Source: Chitinispirillaceae bacterium (GTDB lineage: Bacteria > Fibrobacterota > Chitinivibrionia > Chitinivibrionales > Chitinispirillaceae). Taken from it: DNA of 64,000 nt. Of this stretch, positions 33,374 through 42,656 are shown one piece after another. The notes under the pieces are model-generated. The model saw nothing but the letters and a program-made list of their open reading frames with translations. It had not been told where the DNA came from and did not search any database. Where the stretch lies: NCBI GenBank assembly GCA_016932075.1, contig JAFGDP010000012.1:6893-70892 (forward strand), written 5' to 3'. The position numbers were made by a program, and so were the translations under genes. Position 1 is the stretch's first letter. Each line of letters starts with the position of its first letter.

Positions 33374-35845
33374 CTATGGAGGAACTGCAGACAAGTCATA
33401 CTGGGTATCGTCTATCCTGTCCGCACCTGCGGCATCAGCCTGTTGCTGCGGCAGGTCACAGGCGAATGTCCCGCCCGATGGTATGAGGTGCGGCGTTCCG
33501 AACACGGTCACGGGCACCGGCTCAGGCCCGCGTTCGTCCACGCGCAGCTCAAAACGGTCCTTGCGAATGTCCAGCTCAAACCAGCGGCCGTGGTGCCGCA
33601 GGTTGAGCTTGAGGCTGTCCATGGCCTCGGGCAGTCGCGGGTAAAAGGCTATGACCCAGCGCGTAGTGTCCACGCCCGCATAGTGACGGAGCATTGCAAC
33701 CACGGTGCCGGCCATGGCGCCGAGGTGGATGCCTTCCGGCGTGGTCCCGCCCTGCACGTCCGCCACGTCGGCACGCAGGGCATCGCGAAAGAGTTCCCAG
33801 CCGGCTGACCGGTCGAAGCGGTCGAGCACTGCCGCGTGGACCACCTTGCTGAGTGTTGAGCCGTGCGTCGTACGCGCACGGTAATACTCAATGGTCCGGC
33901 GTATTACGTCATCGTCAAAGGGATACCCCAGACGCTTGAAGATGCGGCGCAGCCCTTTGCGCGTCATTAGATAGAACAGCATCAGCACATCGGCCTGCTT
34001 CGAGACCTGGTAATGGTCCGGGCTGTCGCCTTCCGCCTTCAGGATGCGGTCCAGCCGCGCGATCGAACCGTACTTCTTGCGCAATCCTTCCCAGTCCAGC
34101 TCATCCAGCTTGTCATAACCTTCGAACTGGCTGATGACGTCCTCTCCATGATAGGGCACGGTCATGCGGCAATCGACCTTGCGCCAAGTATCAATCTCCT
34201 CATCGGAAAGGGAGATGCGCTCCTTGATCTCCCTGCGCCGCTCCGGCGGGAGCAAGTCAAGAATATCGAGCGCGCGATCCAAAAGCCAGACGACCATCAC
34301 GTTCGTATAGGTGTTGTTCCTGAGTCCTGCTTCGTCCGAATCAGGATACTTCTCATGGTACTCGTCCGGCCCCATGACTCCCCGGATCTCATAGCGTCCG
34401 GTCTGGGCGTTGAACGTCGTCATGCTGTAAAAGAAACGCGCGATCTCCAGCACCATCTCTGCGCCGTACTTGAATATGAACTCGCGATCCCCGCTCACCA
34501 GGTAGTACTCCCAGACATTGTAGGCGATCGCCACGTTGACGTGACGCTGGTTGCGGCTGTGGTCAGGGTCCCACTTGCCTGATTTCGGATTGAGGTGCAC
34601 GCTCTGCGTCTCCTCCTGGCCATTGCTCCCGCTCTGCCAGGGGTACATTGCCCCGCGAAAGCCCGCCTCCCTGGCCAGGCGGCGTGCTGCATTGAGCCGT
34701 CGAAAGCGATAGAGCAGCAGGGCGCGCGTAATCTCCGGAATGCGCAAATTATAGAAGGGAAAGATGAACAGCTCGTCCCAGAAGATGTGCCCGCGGTAGG
34801 CTTCGCCGTGCCAGCCACGCGCCGGCACGCCCACGTCGAGGCCGATGCTGTTCGCGCACACGGTCTGCAGCAGATGGAAGATGTGCAGGCGAAGGATCAT
34901 CTGCTCCTCGCCGGCAGGCTGGATCTCCAGGTCGCAGCGGCGCCAAAGGTGTGCCCAGGCGAGACGCTGCGACGCAAGCATTTCATCGAACCGGCCCACC
35001 TGCGCCACTGCGTCCCGCGCCTCCATTCCGCATTCGCTGATCGCCTGGTCGCGCGAAGTGTACAAGGCCAGGACCTTTTCAATCGTGATCGACTGGCCTT
35101 GGCCAGCCTCCACTGCAAGCTCCCGGGCCACCAGTTCATCGTCCACCAGCGTGCGGCAGTGCACTGAAACCGGCTTATCCCCTTTGTAGATACGGGTCCG
35201 CGCTGCCTGGGCCATCTCGATTCTGGATTGGACAGTCCTGACACGCAGGAACATTGACTCGTCATTGACCGGACTGCGCTCGATGACCTCCAGGTGTTTT
35301 GAATTGAGCTGGCGGTAGCGCGCCACGCCTGCGTTTATGACAGACCCGTCAAGGGCCGAATGGACGGTCAGCAAACCTGACCAATTCTCCGGAGTGATTC
35401 TGACTTCAAGCGCTGCCAGGTGCGGATACTCCATGTGCACCAACCTGCGGCTGGCTACCGAGGTCTCACGCCCCAAACGATCGCGGTAACGGAACGTGCG
35501 CATGAGCAGGCCGCTGCGCATGTCCAATTCCTGGCGATAGGCAAGGAGCTGCGCCTTTTCCAGATCAAACCAGTGGCCCTCACCATCGCCTGCGCGGAAC
35601 TTGAGCACGAGCCAGTTCGGGAAGTTGACCAGGTCCTCGTTGATAATCGTCCGGTCGGCGACCCGGCTCGGCAGACGGTTGTACCCTCCCGCAAGATACG
35701 TGCCCGGGTAATGCACGTCATCCGCAGGGGATTCCTCGGCAGCGCCGCGCGTGGCAAAGTAGCCGTTGCCAAGCGTGCAAAGCGCCTCGCGCAGCGGTTC
35801 CTGCTTCGGGTCATAGCCCTCGTAAACGAGCGTCCAGTCTTTCAT
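33374..35845 (-). CDS. Glycoside hydrolase family 65 disaccharide phosphorylase
   Basis: Cytoplasmic phosphorylase of 823 residues, the usual GH65 size. These enzymes split an alpha-glucoside (maltose, trehalose, kojibiose or nigerose) with phosphate to give beta-glucose 1-phosphate. The N-terminal beta-sandwich (from LVYEGYDPKQEPLREALCTL, with GNGYFATRG) leads into the (alpha/alpha)6 barrel. The general acid is Glu495 in GPDEYHEKYPDS. The barrel also has GFRGAMYPWQSGSNGQEETQ, and the phosphate-loop motif HGSTLSKVVHA follows. Substrate choice cannot be read by eye. The stop codon of the upstream HAD/TPP fusion overlaps its ATG by 4 bp, so the two are a two-gene operon that joins phosphorolysis to beta-phosphoglucomutase-type chemistry. 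Confidence 0.93.
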   Translation of the reverse strand: MKDWTLVYEGYDPKQEPLREALCTLGNGYFATRGAAEESPADDVHYPGTYLAGGYNRLPSRVADRTIINEDLVNFPNWLVLKFRAGDGEGHWFDLEKAQLLAYRQELDMRSGLLMRTFRYRDRLGRETSVASRRLVHMEYPHLAALEVRITPENWSGLLTVHSALDGSVINAGVARYRQLNSKHLEVIERSPVNDESMFLRVRTVQSRIEMAQAARTRIYKGDKPVSVHCRTLVDDELVARELAVEAGQGQSITIEKVLALYTSRDQAISECGMEARDAVAQVGRFDEMLASQRLAWAHLWRRCDLEIQPAGEEQMILRLHIFHLLQTVCANSIGLDVGVPARGWHGEAYRGHIFWDELFIFPFYNLRIPEITRALLLYRFRRLNAARRLAREAGFRGAMYPWQSGSNGQEETQSVHLNPKSGKWDPDHSRNQRHVNVAIAYNVWEYYLVSGDREFIFKYGAEMVLEIARFFYSMTTFNAQTGRYEIRGVMGPDEYHEKYPDSDEAGLRNNTYTNVMVVWLLDRALDILDLLPPERRREIKERISLSDEEIDTWRKVDCRMTVPYHGEDVISQFEGYDKLDELDWEGLRKKYGSIARLDRILKAEGDSPDHYQVSKQADVLMLFYLMTRKGLRRIFKRLGYPFDDDVIRRTIEYYRARTTHGSTLSKVVHAAVLDRFDRSAGWELFRDALRADVADVQGGTTPEGIHLGAMAGTVVAMLRHYAGVDTTRWVIAFYPRLPEAMDSLKLNLRHHGRWFELDIRKDRFELRVDERGPEPVPVTVFGTPHLIPSGGTFACDLPQQQADAAGADRIDDTQYDLSAVPP

Positions 35846-37404
35846 CGCCGTGCCTCGCCCACCATAACGACGAGCGCCTCCAACAATTGACGAACCTGAT
35901 CCGTGTCCTTGAGCGAATAGGTTGCCGCCGAACCGCTCGTATCCGCCGCAACGAACAGACCCAGCCCTTTTCCTGCCAACGCGCGGAAAGCATCCTCGTC
36001 AGTGACATCGTCGCCGATATACATCGGCAACACGTCGTCTTTGTCCAGTTCCAGGGCCGAGAGCAGCCAGAGGACTGCCCTGCCCTTGTCCCACTCCATG
36101 CGCGGCCGCACCTCAAAGACTTTCTTCCCAAAATGCTTGCGCAGCTCAGGGAGATCGGCCAGTACCGAGTCGACCACGGCTTCGATCTCACCGACGCGCT
36201 CCTCTGGCGCCAGCCGGTAGTGGACCGACAGCGAGTAGGTCTTGTCCTCGACGAATGCCCCGGTGACACCTTTGATCCGCTCGGCGATGCGATCCCGCGC
36301 AAGCGCTACCGTCGACTGATACTCCTGTCCCTTGTCATGTTTAAGCGATGTCCCGTCCGGCCCGCGGATCTCGAAACCGTGGTTGCCGGAGTAGACCAGC
36401 TCCGGCACGTCCACGAGAGCGGCCACGTCTTTCAGGGCGCGGCCGCTGACGATCGCGGTCGTGCACACGGACGCCAGCCGCCGCAGGCTTTCGCGCATCT
36501 CAGGAGCCAGGACGGCCAGCTCCGGACGGGCAACGATCGGCGTCAGCGTCCCATCGTAGTCCAAAAAAACCGCCAGCCGCTTTCCGTTCAGTGCTCGGCT
36601 GATCTCGTCCAGGTTATCGAGAGCTGACGGCAGGGGCCGGGCCAGCTTTTCGAAATGATGCAGCATGTCGGCCACACTCAGCTCGGCTGCGTCCTTCACG
36701 ACTATGTGGGCGTAGCGCGCCAGGGTCTGCGCATTACCACCGCGATCGATCCCGATGACCAACCCGAAGCCCCCCCGGCTTGCTGCCTCGACCCCGGACG
36801 CTGCGTCCTCGAACACGACCGTGCGCTGCGGCTGCACTCCCAGCTTTTGAGCCGCTTCCAGGAATGCGTCCGGATCAGGCTTTCCGCTCAGGCCGAGCTC
36901 CTCGACCGCATTCCCGTCGATCTCGACATCGAACATATCGGACAACTTGCACATCTGGATGATCTCGTGACCATGCTTGCTCGACGTCACAACCGCGGTC
37001 TTGATCCCGTGTATACGCAGATCACGGATGAGAACTACCGTGGAGTCGAATATCTCCGCCCCCTGCTCGTGAAGGCGCCGGGCAAAGTAATGATCCTTGC
37101 GGTTGCCGAGTCCGCAGGCGGTCTCCTGGTCAGGACCATCTGTGGCGTCACCAAAGGGGATCTCGATCCCGCGCGATGCCAAGAAACTGCGCACCCCCTC
37201 GTAGCGCGGCTTGCCGTCAACGTAGCGCAGGTAGTCTTCCTTGATGTCAAAGGGACGCTGGACCTCGCCAAGACGAGCGGACCGTTCCCCGAGGTAGACG
37301 TCAAAAAGCTCTTTCCAGGCCGCGGCGTGCACTCGTGCCGTGCGTGTCACGACTCCGTCCAGATCAAAAATTGCTGCTGCGAACGCTCCTTTACCAGACC
37401 CCAT
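35842..37404 (-). CDS. Fusion of beta-phosphoglucomutase-like HAD domain and trehalose-6-phosphate phosphatase domain
   Basis: Two HAD-superfamily domains in 520 residues. The first (about 1-245) starts [20 protein letters not shown], has a cap with [20 protein letters not shown] and ends with [11 protein letters not shown] and [12 protein letters not shown]: the beta-phosphoglucomutase subgroup, turning beta-glucose 1-phosphate to glucose 6-phosphate. The second (about 270-510) has [37 protein letters not shown], a [12 protein letters not shown] stretch and [12 protein letters not shown]: trehalose-phosphatase (OtsB). The GH65 gene follows with a 4-bp overlap. A consensus promoter lies 260 bp upstream. 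No trehalose-6-phosphate synthase is in view, so the phosphatase substrate must be supplied from elsewhere. Confidence 0.9.
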   Translation of the reverse strand: MGSGKGAFAAAIFDLDGVVTRTARVHAAAWKELFDVYLGERSARLGEVQRPFDIKEDYLRYVDGKPRYEGVRSFLASRGIEIPFGDATDGPDQETACGLGNRKDHYFARRLHEQGAEIFDSTVVLIRDLRIHGIKTAVVTSSKHGHEIIQMCKLSDMFDVEIDGNAVEELGLSGKPDPDAFLEAAQKLGVQPQRTVVFEDAASGVEAASRGGFGLVIGIDRGGNAQTLARYAHIVVKDAAELSVADMLHHFEKLARPLPSALDNLDEISRALNGKRLAVFLDYDGTLTPIVARPELAVLAPEMRESLRRLASVCTTAIVSGRALKDVAALVDVPELVYSGNHGFEIRGPDGTSLKHDKGQEYQSTVALARDRIAERIKGVTGAFVEDKTYSLSVHYRLAPEERVGEIEAVVDSVLADLPELRKHFGKKVFEVRPRMEWDKGRAVLWLLSALELDKDDVLPMYIGDDVTDEDAFRALAGKGLGLFVAADTSGSAATYSLKDTDQVRQLLEALVVMVGEARR

Positions 37405-37937
37405 CTCTACGTTTCTTCTCCCGTGGCCGCGAAACAGTCCTCATGTGTCCAGGCAGAACCACCATTTGTGACAGTTACCCGGATGCGCCGGCTCTGCGAC
37501 CGGACCGTTCGGCTGATAAGTAATTTGATTTTCAGGAAGCGGGCGGGGGCATATACCATTTTCCATTACACCCAAAAGAATCATCCTCCCCTTTCCCGGC
37601 CGGGCCGAAGCTTCGCCTGGCAGACCAGCTCCGCTATCAATGAATAGAATGCCTTCACAGAAAATTATAGTTCTTTTCCAAATAATTGTCAAATCTCGAA
37701 ATAGGTGGTGAGCCGGTCGAGCCATACCCTGCCATGCGGAAGAAACGTCTGTCATGGAAAAGCTCGGGGAACACCGTCACCAGTGCAGGAAATCAGTGCC
37801 GCGGGATAACGTTATCGTGGGATTGGCACGGCCGGCACGCCGCAGGAGAAAAGGAAGCTGACATAGGCCCCGTTTTTGATCGCCCGCTGCCATGCTGCAA
37901 CAGGCATCCGGCCGGGTACGGCAGGCAAATCACGCCG
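37405..37937. other. Intergenic region with a long leader for the disaccharide operon
   Basis: 533 bp. It contains the consensus promoter at 37664-37692 (minus) and a near-palindrome GCCGGGCCGAAGCTTCGCCTGGC within the transcribed leader (about 37601-37625). A reading frame of 47 codons on the minus strand (stop at 37441) starts directly against a GGAGG and is not convincing. The remainder, toward the sorted exoprotein gene, shows nothing recognisable. Confidence 0.45.
37664..37692 (-). promoter_or_regulatory. Consensus sigma-70 promoter of the HAD/TPP-GH65 operon
   Basis: Minus strand: -35 TTGACA (37687-37692), 17-bp spacer, -10 TATAAT (37664-37669). Both hexamers are perfect matches. The start of transcription would fall near 37657, giving a leader of about 250 nt before the ATG at 37404, long enough for regulation after initiation. 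Confidence 0.8.
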
Positions 37938-39494
37938 TCACTCCCCCAACAAATGCACCTTTGCTATTTCGGAAAACCCATCTCCTGCCACACGCACCAC
38001 TACCACCCCGCGCACCTGCCGCGAGTCAGGAAGGGCAATCGTATGCACTCCTGCGGCATAGAAGCGCTGCGTTGACAGACGCTCTGATTTTTTTCCGTCA
38101 AGAAAAAATACCTCCATTGCGACGCTCTGGCCGCGGTCAAGATGCATGGTACAGTGCCTGTTGTCCGGAGAAAAAGTGACGCCCCCCCCTTTGATGCGCG
38201 ACGAATTTTTCGTGTTGATGCCCGTCGTACCGCACGGCATGACCCGCGCTATGCGGATCGACGTTCTGCTGCTGCCTGAGCCGGCATACGCCACGCTGCC
38301 GTCCGGGCAGGCCTTTAATGCCTGGAAATCGTGGTCAGGGACGGCAATCGTGAACGGGGAGCCAACGGGCGAGCCGTCATTCGCGCTGTGCACCTGCGCG
38401 GTCATGCCAGAACCCGACCCCCACGCCAAAAGCATGTTCTCGGCACCATAGCTCACCAGATGCGGGTGCTGTGAGTTGCCCGCGTCTCTGATCGTCGTAT
38501 CCGACGCGCCGGTGGTGAAATGCTCCAGCCGGATCTCATTGTCCAGGCTCCATGCCACCCAGTAACCGTCCCTCCCGGCGGCGAGCACAACATCTCCGTT
38601 AAACAGGGTTCCGTTGCACTCCGCGCTGGCAATGGTACGGTACGGGCTCGGCCGCGCAATGCGGCAGTTGTTGTCGGTCGCGCACACCATCACAAAGTGA
38701 TTGGTCCGCGGGTCCCACACAAGCCGGGTCGTCCAGCTGTGGCTGGCGCCCACTTCAAAGGCGTCGCCGTGCCGCACGAGGGATCCGCTGCTGCTGACCA
38801 CCTGCATCCGGTCGCCCTCGTGGATGTCCACGCAGCTGCCGTTGTTGACCGTGATGCCGATGCAGAAGTACGTCGCGTAGGTGCTCCCGTCGAACGCGAT
38901 CCGGCCGTGGTGCTGGTACCACCAGACAAAGCGCGCCCCATTGTCGTAGCCTTCCATGGTTTCGCTCAGGTTCGTGACCTGGGTCTCCCACGTAACGGTG
39001 CCGGACGCCTCGAACCGCACCAGCCACATGGCGTAGCACTGGCTTGATTCTCCGCGGCAGAGCTGGCCGTTGCCGCAGTTGTCCTGCCCGCCGTTGGTCG
39101 CCTTGCGCGTGAGCAGCACCACCCCGCCGCTTTCGTCAGCGTAGATGTCCTGAAGGTCCACCGCTGGTATGCTGAATATCGAGCCGACAACAAGGTGGTC
39201 GTCGCAATCAAGCTCGGCAATGTAGATACTATCGTTGGTACCGAGCCATGCGAGTCGCGACCGTCCGGACGGCATGGCTGCAATGGCCAGGGGCAGTTTC
39301 TCTGTATCACTCTCCCGTCCATAGCCCGTGACCTGGACCCCGACATCGATCTCGGTGACCGTGAATGCGGGCGAGGTGCACGGCCCCACCGGCCGCGAGC
39401 AGTTAACGGCATCCGCTTCTGCATAGGCATGCGCGGACCGGGCAAAGAGAAACTGCAATGAAATGAGAATCAAAAAGGAGGAAAATTTCCGCAT
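37938..39494 (-). CDS. Secreted beta-propeller-like protein with T9SS-type sorting domain
   Basis: Exported protein of 518 residues. The signal peptide (FLILISLQFLFARSAHAYA) is followed by a strand-rich body with many Trp, Asp and Gly and several Cys (for example NCSRPVGPCTSPAF, DNCGNGQLCRGESSQC, CATDNNCRIARP), with repeats of the form GRSRLAWLGTNDSIYIAEL, AGRDGYWVAWSLDNEIRLEH and GAENMLLAWGSGSG. Spacing of about 45-50 residues suggests a propeller. The last 75 residues (MEVFFLDGKKSERLS, then VRGVVVVRVAGDGFSEIAKV) fit a type A sorting domain. AAGGAGG precedes the ATG. Cysteines probably form disulphides outside the cell. I recognise no catalytic residue. Likely surface binding or coat protein. 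Confidence 0.7.
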   Translation of the reverse strand: MRKFSSFLILISLQFLFARSAHAYAEADAVNCSRPVGPCTSPAFTVTEIDVGVQVTGYGRESDTEKLPLAIAAMPSGRSRLAWLGTNDSIYIAELDCDDHLVVGSIFSIPAVDLQDIYADESGGVVLLTRKATNGGQDNCGNGQLCRGESSQCYAMWLVRFEASGTVTWETQVTNLSETMEGYDNGARFVWWYQHHGRIAFDGSTYATYFCIGITVNNGSCVDIHEGDRMQVVSSSGSLVRHGDAFEVGASHSWTTRLVWDPRTNHFVMVCATDNNCRIARPSPYRTIASAECNGTLFNGDVVLAAGRDGYWVAWSLDNEIRLEHFTTGASDTTIRDAGNSQHPHLVSYGAENMLLAWGSGSGMTAQVHSANDGSPVGSPFTIAVPDHDFQALKACPDGSVAYAGSGSSRTSIRIARVMPCGTTGINTKNSSRIKGGGVTFSPDNRHCTMHLDRGQSVAMEVFFLDGKKSERLSTQRFYAAGVHTIALPDSRQVRGVVVVRVAGDGFSEIAKVHLLGE

Positions 39495-39759
39495 AAACCC
39501 TCCTTACAGGTAGGATTATTTTTTAGCATATGCAGGTCAGAATATTGTTTCAATAAATAATATACGGCAGAAAATGCCATAAAACCATGAGAAATGATAT
39601 GATCGATAACAATCGGACGTTAAAATATGGGGTACGGATTGAAGTTCTTCTTTTTCAATCCACCATCCTGCCGTTCTTTGCAAAACATCTTTTTTCCAAA
39701 TAAGGCCTTTAGACCGAAACGGAGATGTTTTATAATGCGAACAGGCAAGTTTATTCAAC

Positions 39760-41280
39760 CTAATAGTAGCATATCGATTGGATGATTTCCCGTTTTCTTA
39801 CTGTTGCTCTGACGAAATACACTCCTTTTGCAGCAGCGGCACGCCAGACAATATGATGGGAAGAAGCATTGAAACCGCTCGAGGCGATCAATCTGCCCAT
39901 GCTGTTGTAAAGCTCCACCCTCCCTGCATCAATCGCGTCAGATTCCGGATGAAAGGTTATGATTATGGCATTGCCATTACTCACCGGCCGTATGGTAATT
40001 GGCCGTTCTGCGGCATCTTGTTTTGTGAGCCGGAACGAACGAATGGATGCCGCCGGATTTGCCTCAATTGCACCGATTGACCGGTTATCGGCATATCTAT
40101 TGCCATAGAAATCCGACACCGGTTCTGAAACACCACAACCCGCTTCTGCGGCAGGACTTGCCTCTGGTATACGAAAGGTGTCGGCATCCGCATTAATGAA
40201 TAAAGGATCCTGTTGAATGATGCTGTTTGAATCGGTAACGGGTAAACGGGGACCTGTCCATGAATCGTCCTCATAATGATACCAGAGATTGTTGGAGAAC
40301 GTGAAGGTCTCCGGCCGGGTGTTGTCGCCGACATTGCATTCGGTCGCAATGCTGCTGCCAAGATAAATGATATTATTGCGGAAACAATTATCACCGCATT
40401 CATAGAACCGGTCAGGATTGACCGTCTCCTGCAGGATCCGTATGACCCAGTGATCCGGCTTGTATATGGTGTTATTGATGACACGCACGTCGATACAGCC
40501 AACATAGGCAATCGGCGCATAAGACCCGACAAAGATATTCGAATAAACAGACAGGTCGGCCGCTTCAAAACGAGCAGTATCCGGTCGAAAGAAGTCCAGA
40601 CCGGTGCTGCCGCCCAGATTAACCGACCGCTGGCCTGCTTCCCTGAAGAAGTTGCGGTGAATGGTAAGGTACCGGGAACCGCCTTTGGCCTGGATCGCGT
40701 TTGATCCCATGTTTGCAAAGGAACACTGCTCTATGGTGCCGTTATGGCACCCGACAAAATCAATGCCGCTTCCGCCTGCGGAACCGTTTTTAAAGGTACA
40801 CTTCTTAATGGTAAACGTATCAACGCCCGACATTTTGAGCAGATCATTGTTGCCGGTTGCGTTCATATCCTGAAACGTGCACTGGCAAAAGGTAATATGG
40901 TGCGCCGGCGTCGCATAACTACCGCCATCGTCGACATTGACGCCGTTCGCGCTCTGGTGCTGGAAGGTAAAGCCTGTAATGTACAAATACTGTGCCTCAG
41001 GCAGGTGCCAGGCCTGCGTACCGCTGTCAATGATGACGGTTTCGTTCTGCGCGGCAAGGATGCATATATATGCCCCCTCCCTCCCCTGCAGACCGCTTGC
41101 ATACTGGCCACCCTCATACGTTCCCTCGTGGAAAAGAATAGTATCGCCCGCAGAAACGGCCCGCGCCACATCCTCGAGGTTGGCGTACGTATGCCCGGCG
41201 CCGACGTCGAGCGTGGCTGCATTCATCCACAAGGGATACATACAAAGCAATAATACACAGCCGGGTTTTATTGCATTCAT
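39760..41280 (-). CDS. Secreted right-handed beta-helix protein with T9SS-type sorting domain
   Basis: Exported protein of about 506 residues. A signal peptide (with CVLLLCMYPLWMNAATLDVG) leads into a parallel beta-helix (about 30-400): ILFHEGTYEGGQYASGLQGR, AQYLYITGFTFQHQSANG, VDTFTIKKCTFKNGSAG, FVGCHNGTIEQCSF, SRYLTIHRNFFREAG, then CIDVRVINNTIYKP, CFRNNIIYLGSSI and FTFSNNLWYHYED. The end of the helix (ASPAAEAGCGVSEPVSDFYG and IGAIEANP) is the choice-of-anchor/DUF1565-type closure. The C-terminus (VELYNSMGRLIASSGF, then GVYFVRATVRKR) is sorting-domain-like. It probably binds or cleaves a polysaccharide, but no lyase residue is clear. The ATG at 41280 has GGAG 8 nt upstream. A TATAAT box lies at 41318-41323 on the minus strand. 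Confidence 0.75.
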   Translation of the reverse strand: MNAIKPGCVLLLCMYPLWMNAATLDVGAGHTYANLEDVARAVSAGDTILFHEGTYEGGQYASGLQGREGAYICILAAQNETVIIDSGTQAWHLPEAQYLYITGFTFQHQSANGVNVDDGGSYATPAHHITFCQCTFQDMNATGNNDLLKMSGVDTFTIKKCTFKNGSAGGSGIDFVGCHNGTIEQCSFANMGSNAIQAKGGSRYLTIHRNFFREAGQRSVNLGGSTGLDFFRPDTARFEAADLSVYSNIFVGSYAPIAYVGCIDVRVINNTIYKPDHWVIRILQETVNPDRFYECGDNCFRNNIIYLGSSIATECNVGDNTRPETFTFSNNLWYHYEDDSWTGPRLPVTDSNSIIQQDPLFINADADTFRIPEASPAAEAGCGVSEPVSDFYGNRYADNRSIGAIEANPAASIRSFRLTKQDAAERPITIRPVSNGNAIIITFHPESDAIDAGRVELYNSMGRLIASSGFNASSHHIVWRAAAAKGVYFVRATVRKREIIQSICYY

Positions 41281-41526
41281 ACGCACTACTCCATTTGAAA
41301 AAGCTCTTGTGCTACGTATTATACATTACATTCCTTACTTTTTTAATAACCGTCAATTATCAGGAAATGGATAGTGCCGATAATACGGCGCGTGCCTTGA
41401 TTCACTCTTTCACTTTTTGCTTATGAAATGCTCATGCGAGCAATTGTACTCTACAAATCAGTGTCGGGATTTACGAGGAAATGTGCCGGTCGTAACATGC
41501 TTCTGCCGTATTGCGTGCGCCAAGAT

Positions 41527-42471
41527 TCACTCCCTTGTATCAAAGACCTTCTCGATCAGGTCGCTGATTGTTTCGGTAATAAAATCCCCCACCTGGGCAA
41601 GCGCGGCCGCCGGGTCCCTTCGGATTTTCAGCTCCTGTCTGCCGACCATATAAAACAATCCCTCGAGCGCTTTCCCCGTCGCGTACTCCACGATATCGGT
41701 TTCAACAGGATCAACGGATGAAACGCCTGTCGACTGTAATGCATTCAGGGAAAGACGGGCTGCGGCAGCGGCGACAATATCGTCGGACGCTGCAGTGGCA
41801 ACAAGCGACTGATACGACTGCGCGACTTTATTGTAGTTAAGCGCGAATTCATTCCATATTCCCTTGACCGTATACCGCATACCGAAAAGAGATACTTCGA
41901 CCGATGCAAAAGAGTTGTCGATAACAGGCGCAAACCCCGCGGTCAATACGCCGGATGTGGTTGTCTCAAGATAATTCGTCGCCCCCAGGGAATCATTGCC
42001 AAACAAAATATCCTTTGCCGATGTAAAGGTCATCTGCGTGATGGCTTCGGTAAAAGCATCCACGGAAAGACCCGCCGCGTACTCCGCGCCTCTATTGAGT
42101 CCCCTGACCATGGCTTCACGATATTCGCTCAAATCCACTCCGGCGACGGAGAGAAGCGTTCTGCCGGCGGCGGTGGTGTTAAGAAGATCAACGGTGGCAA
42201 TAGCTTCTTCGGCATCGTCGGGCAAGGCTATCCGGATCAAGGCATTCGCCAGATATCCCGTCACTTCACCCATGGCATTGGCGCCACCGCTTGTATCGCT
42301 CAAAGTGAAGGCAGCCGTTCTACTGCCGAGCTTCAAGGCCTCTTTCAAGCCATCGATTATTTCACTTTCAGTAAGCCTTGAATCTATTTCGTCAAGCGAA
42401 GCAAGCAGCAGGTCGCACGAAGCCACCATGAGTACGGAACAGATACCGCAGAAACAGACGATTTTTTTCAT
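41527..42471 (-). CDS. DUF4197 lipoprotein
   Basis: Lipoprotein of 314 residues. The leader (IVCFCGICSVLMVASC) has a lipobox with Cys19. The body matches DUF4197: LTESEIIDGLKEALKLGSRTA near the start, an IRIALPDDAEEAI segment, GLNRGAEYAAGLSVDAFTEA, ITQMTFTSAKDILFGND, TNYLETTTSGVL, and near the end EYATGKALEGLFYMVGRQEL and KIRRDPAAAL. An insert after residue about 205 is longer than I expect. The function of DUF4197 is unknown. The ATG at 42471 has GGAGGA 7 nt upstream. An earlier ATG at 42501 is weaker. It is divergent from mtgA, with a small palindrome in the shared gap. Confidence 0.85.
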   Translation of the reverse strand: MKKIVCFCGICSVLMVASCDLLLASLDEIDSRLTESEIIDGLKEALKLGSRTAAFTLSDTSGGANAMGEVTGYLANALIRIALPDDAEEAIATVDLLNTTAAGRTLLSVAGVDLSEYREAMVRGLNRGAEYAAGLSVDAFTEAITQMTFTSAKDILFGNDSLGATNYLETTTSGVLTAGFAPVIDNSFASVEVSLFGMRYTVKGIWNEFALNYNKVAQSYQSLVATAASDDIVAAAAARLSLNALQSTGVSSVDPVETDIVEYATGKALEGLFYMVGRQELKIRRDPAAALAQVGDFITETISDLIEKVFDTRE

Positions 42472-42563
42472 AGCGTTCCTCCGCCGGTGCAGCCGCATCA
42501 ACAGCCATTCTGCCTTATTGTACCATTAGGAGCGGTTTCTGTTTGGGTATTTTTCACCTTTAT

Positions 42564-42578
42564 TTCCGGTTCCCGGAA
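42564..42578. promoter_or_regulatory. Small palindrome between the DUF4197 and mtgA genes
   Basis: TTCCGG-TTC-CCGGAA is a perfect 6-bp inverted repeat in the 185-bp divergent gap. It is a candidate operator only by position and symmetry. Confidence 0.3.
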
Positions 42579-42656
42579 TTGTATTTGCGCCGCAATTCAT
42601 GCCTTGATTCTAACACGGCTCCCTATCAAATACTATTTTTATCCCGCTGATCTCCC

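Noticed and set aside
37441..37755. Minus-strand frame in the leader of the HAD/TPP operon
   Set aside because: The 104-codon frame starts upstream of the mapped consensus promoter; the shorter 47-codon version has its ATG directly against the GGAGG. Composition is not protein-like.
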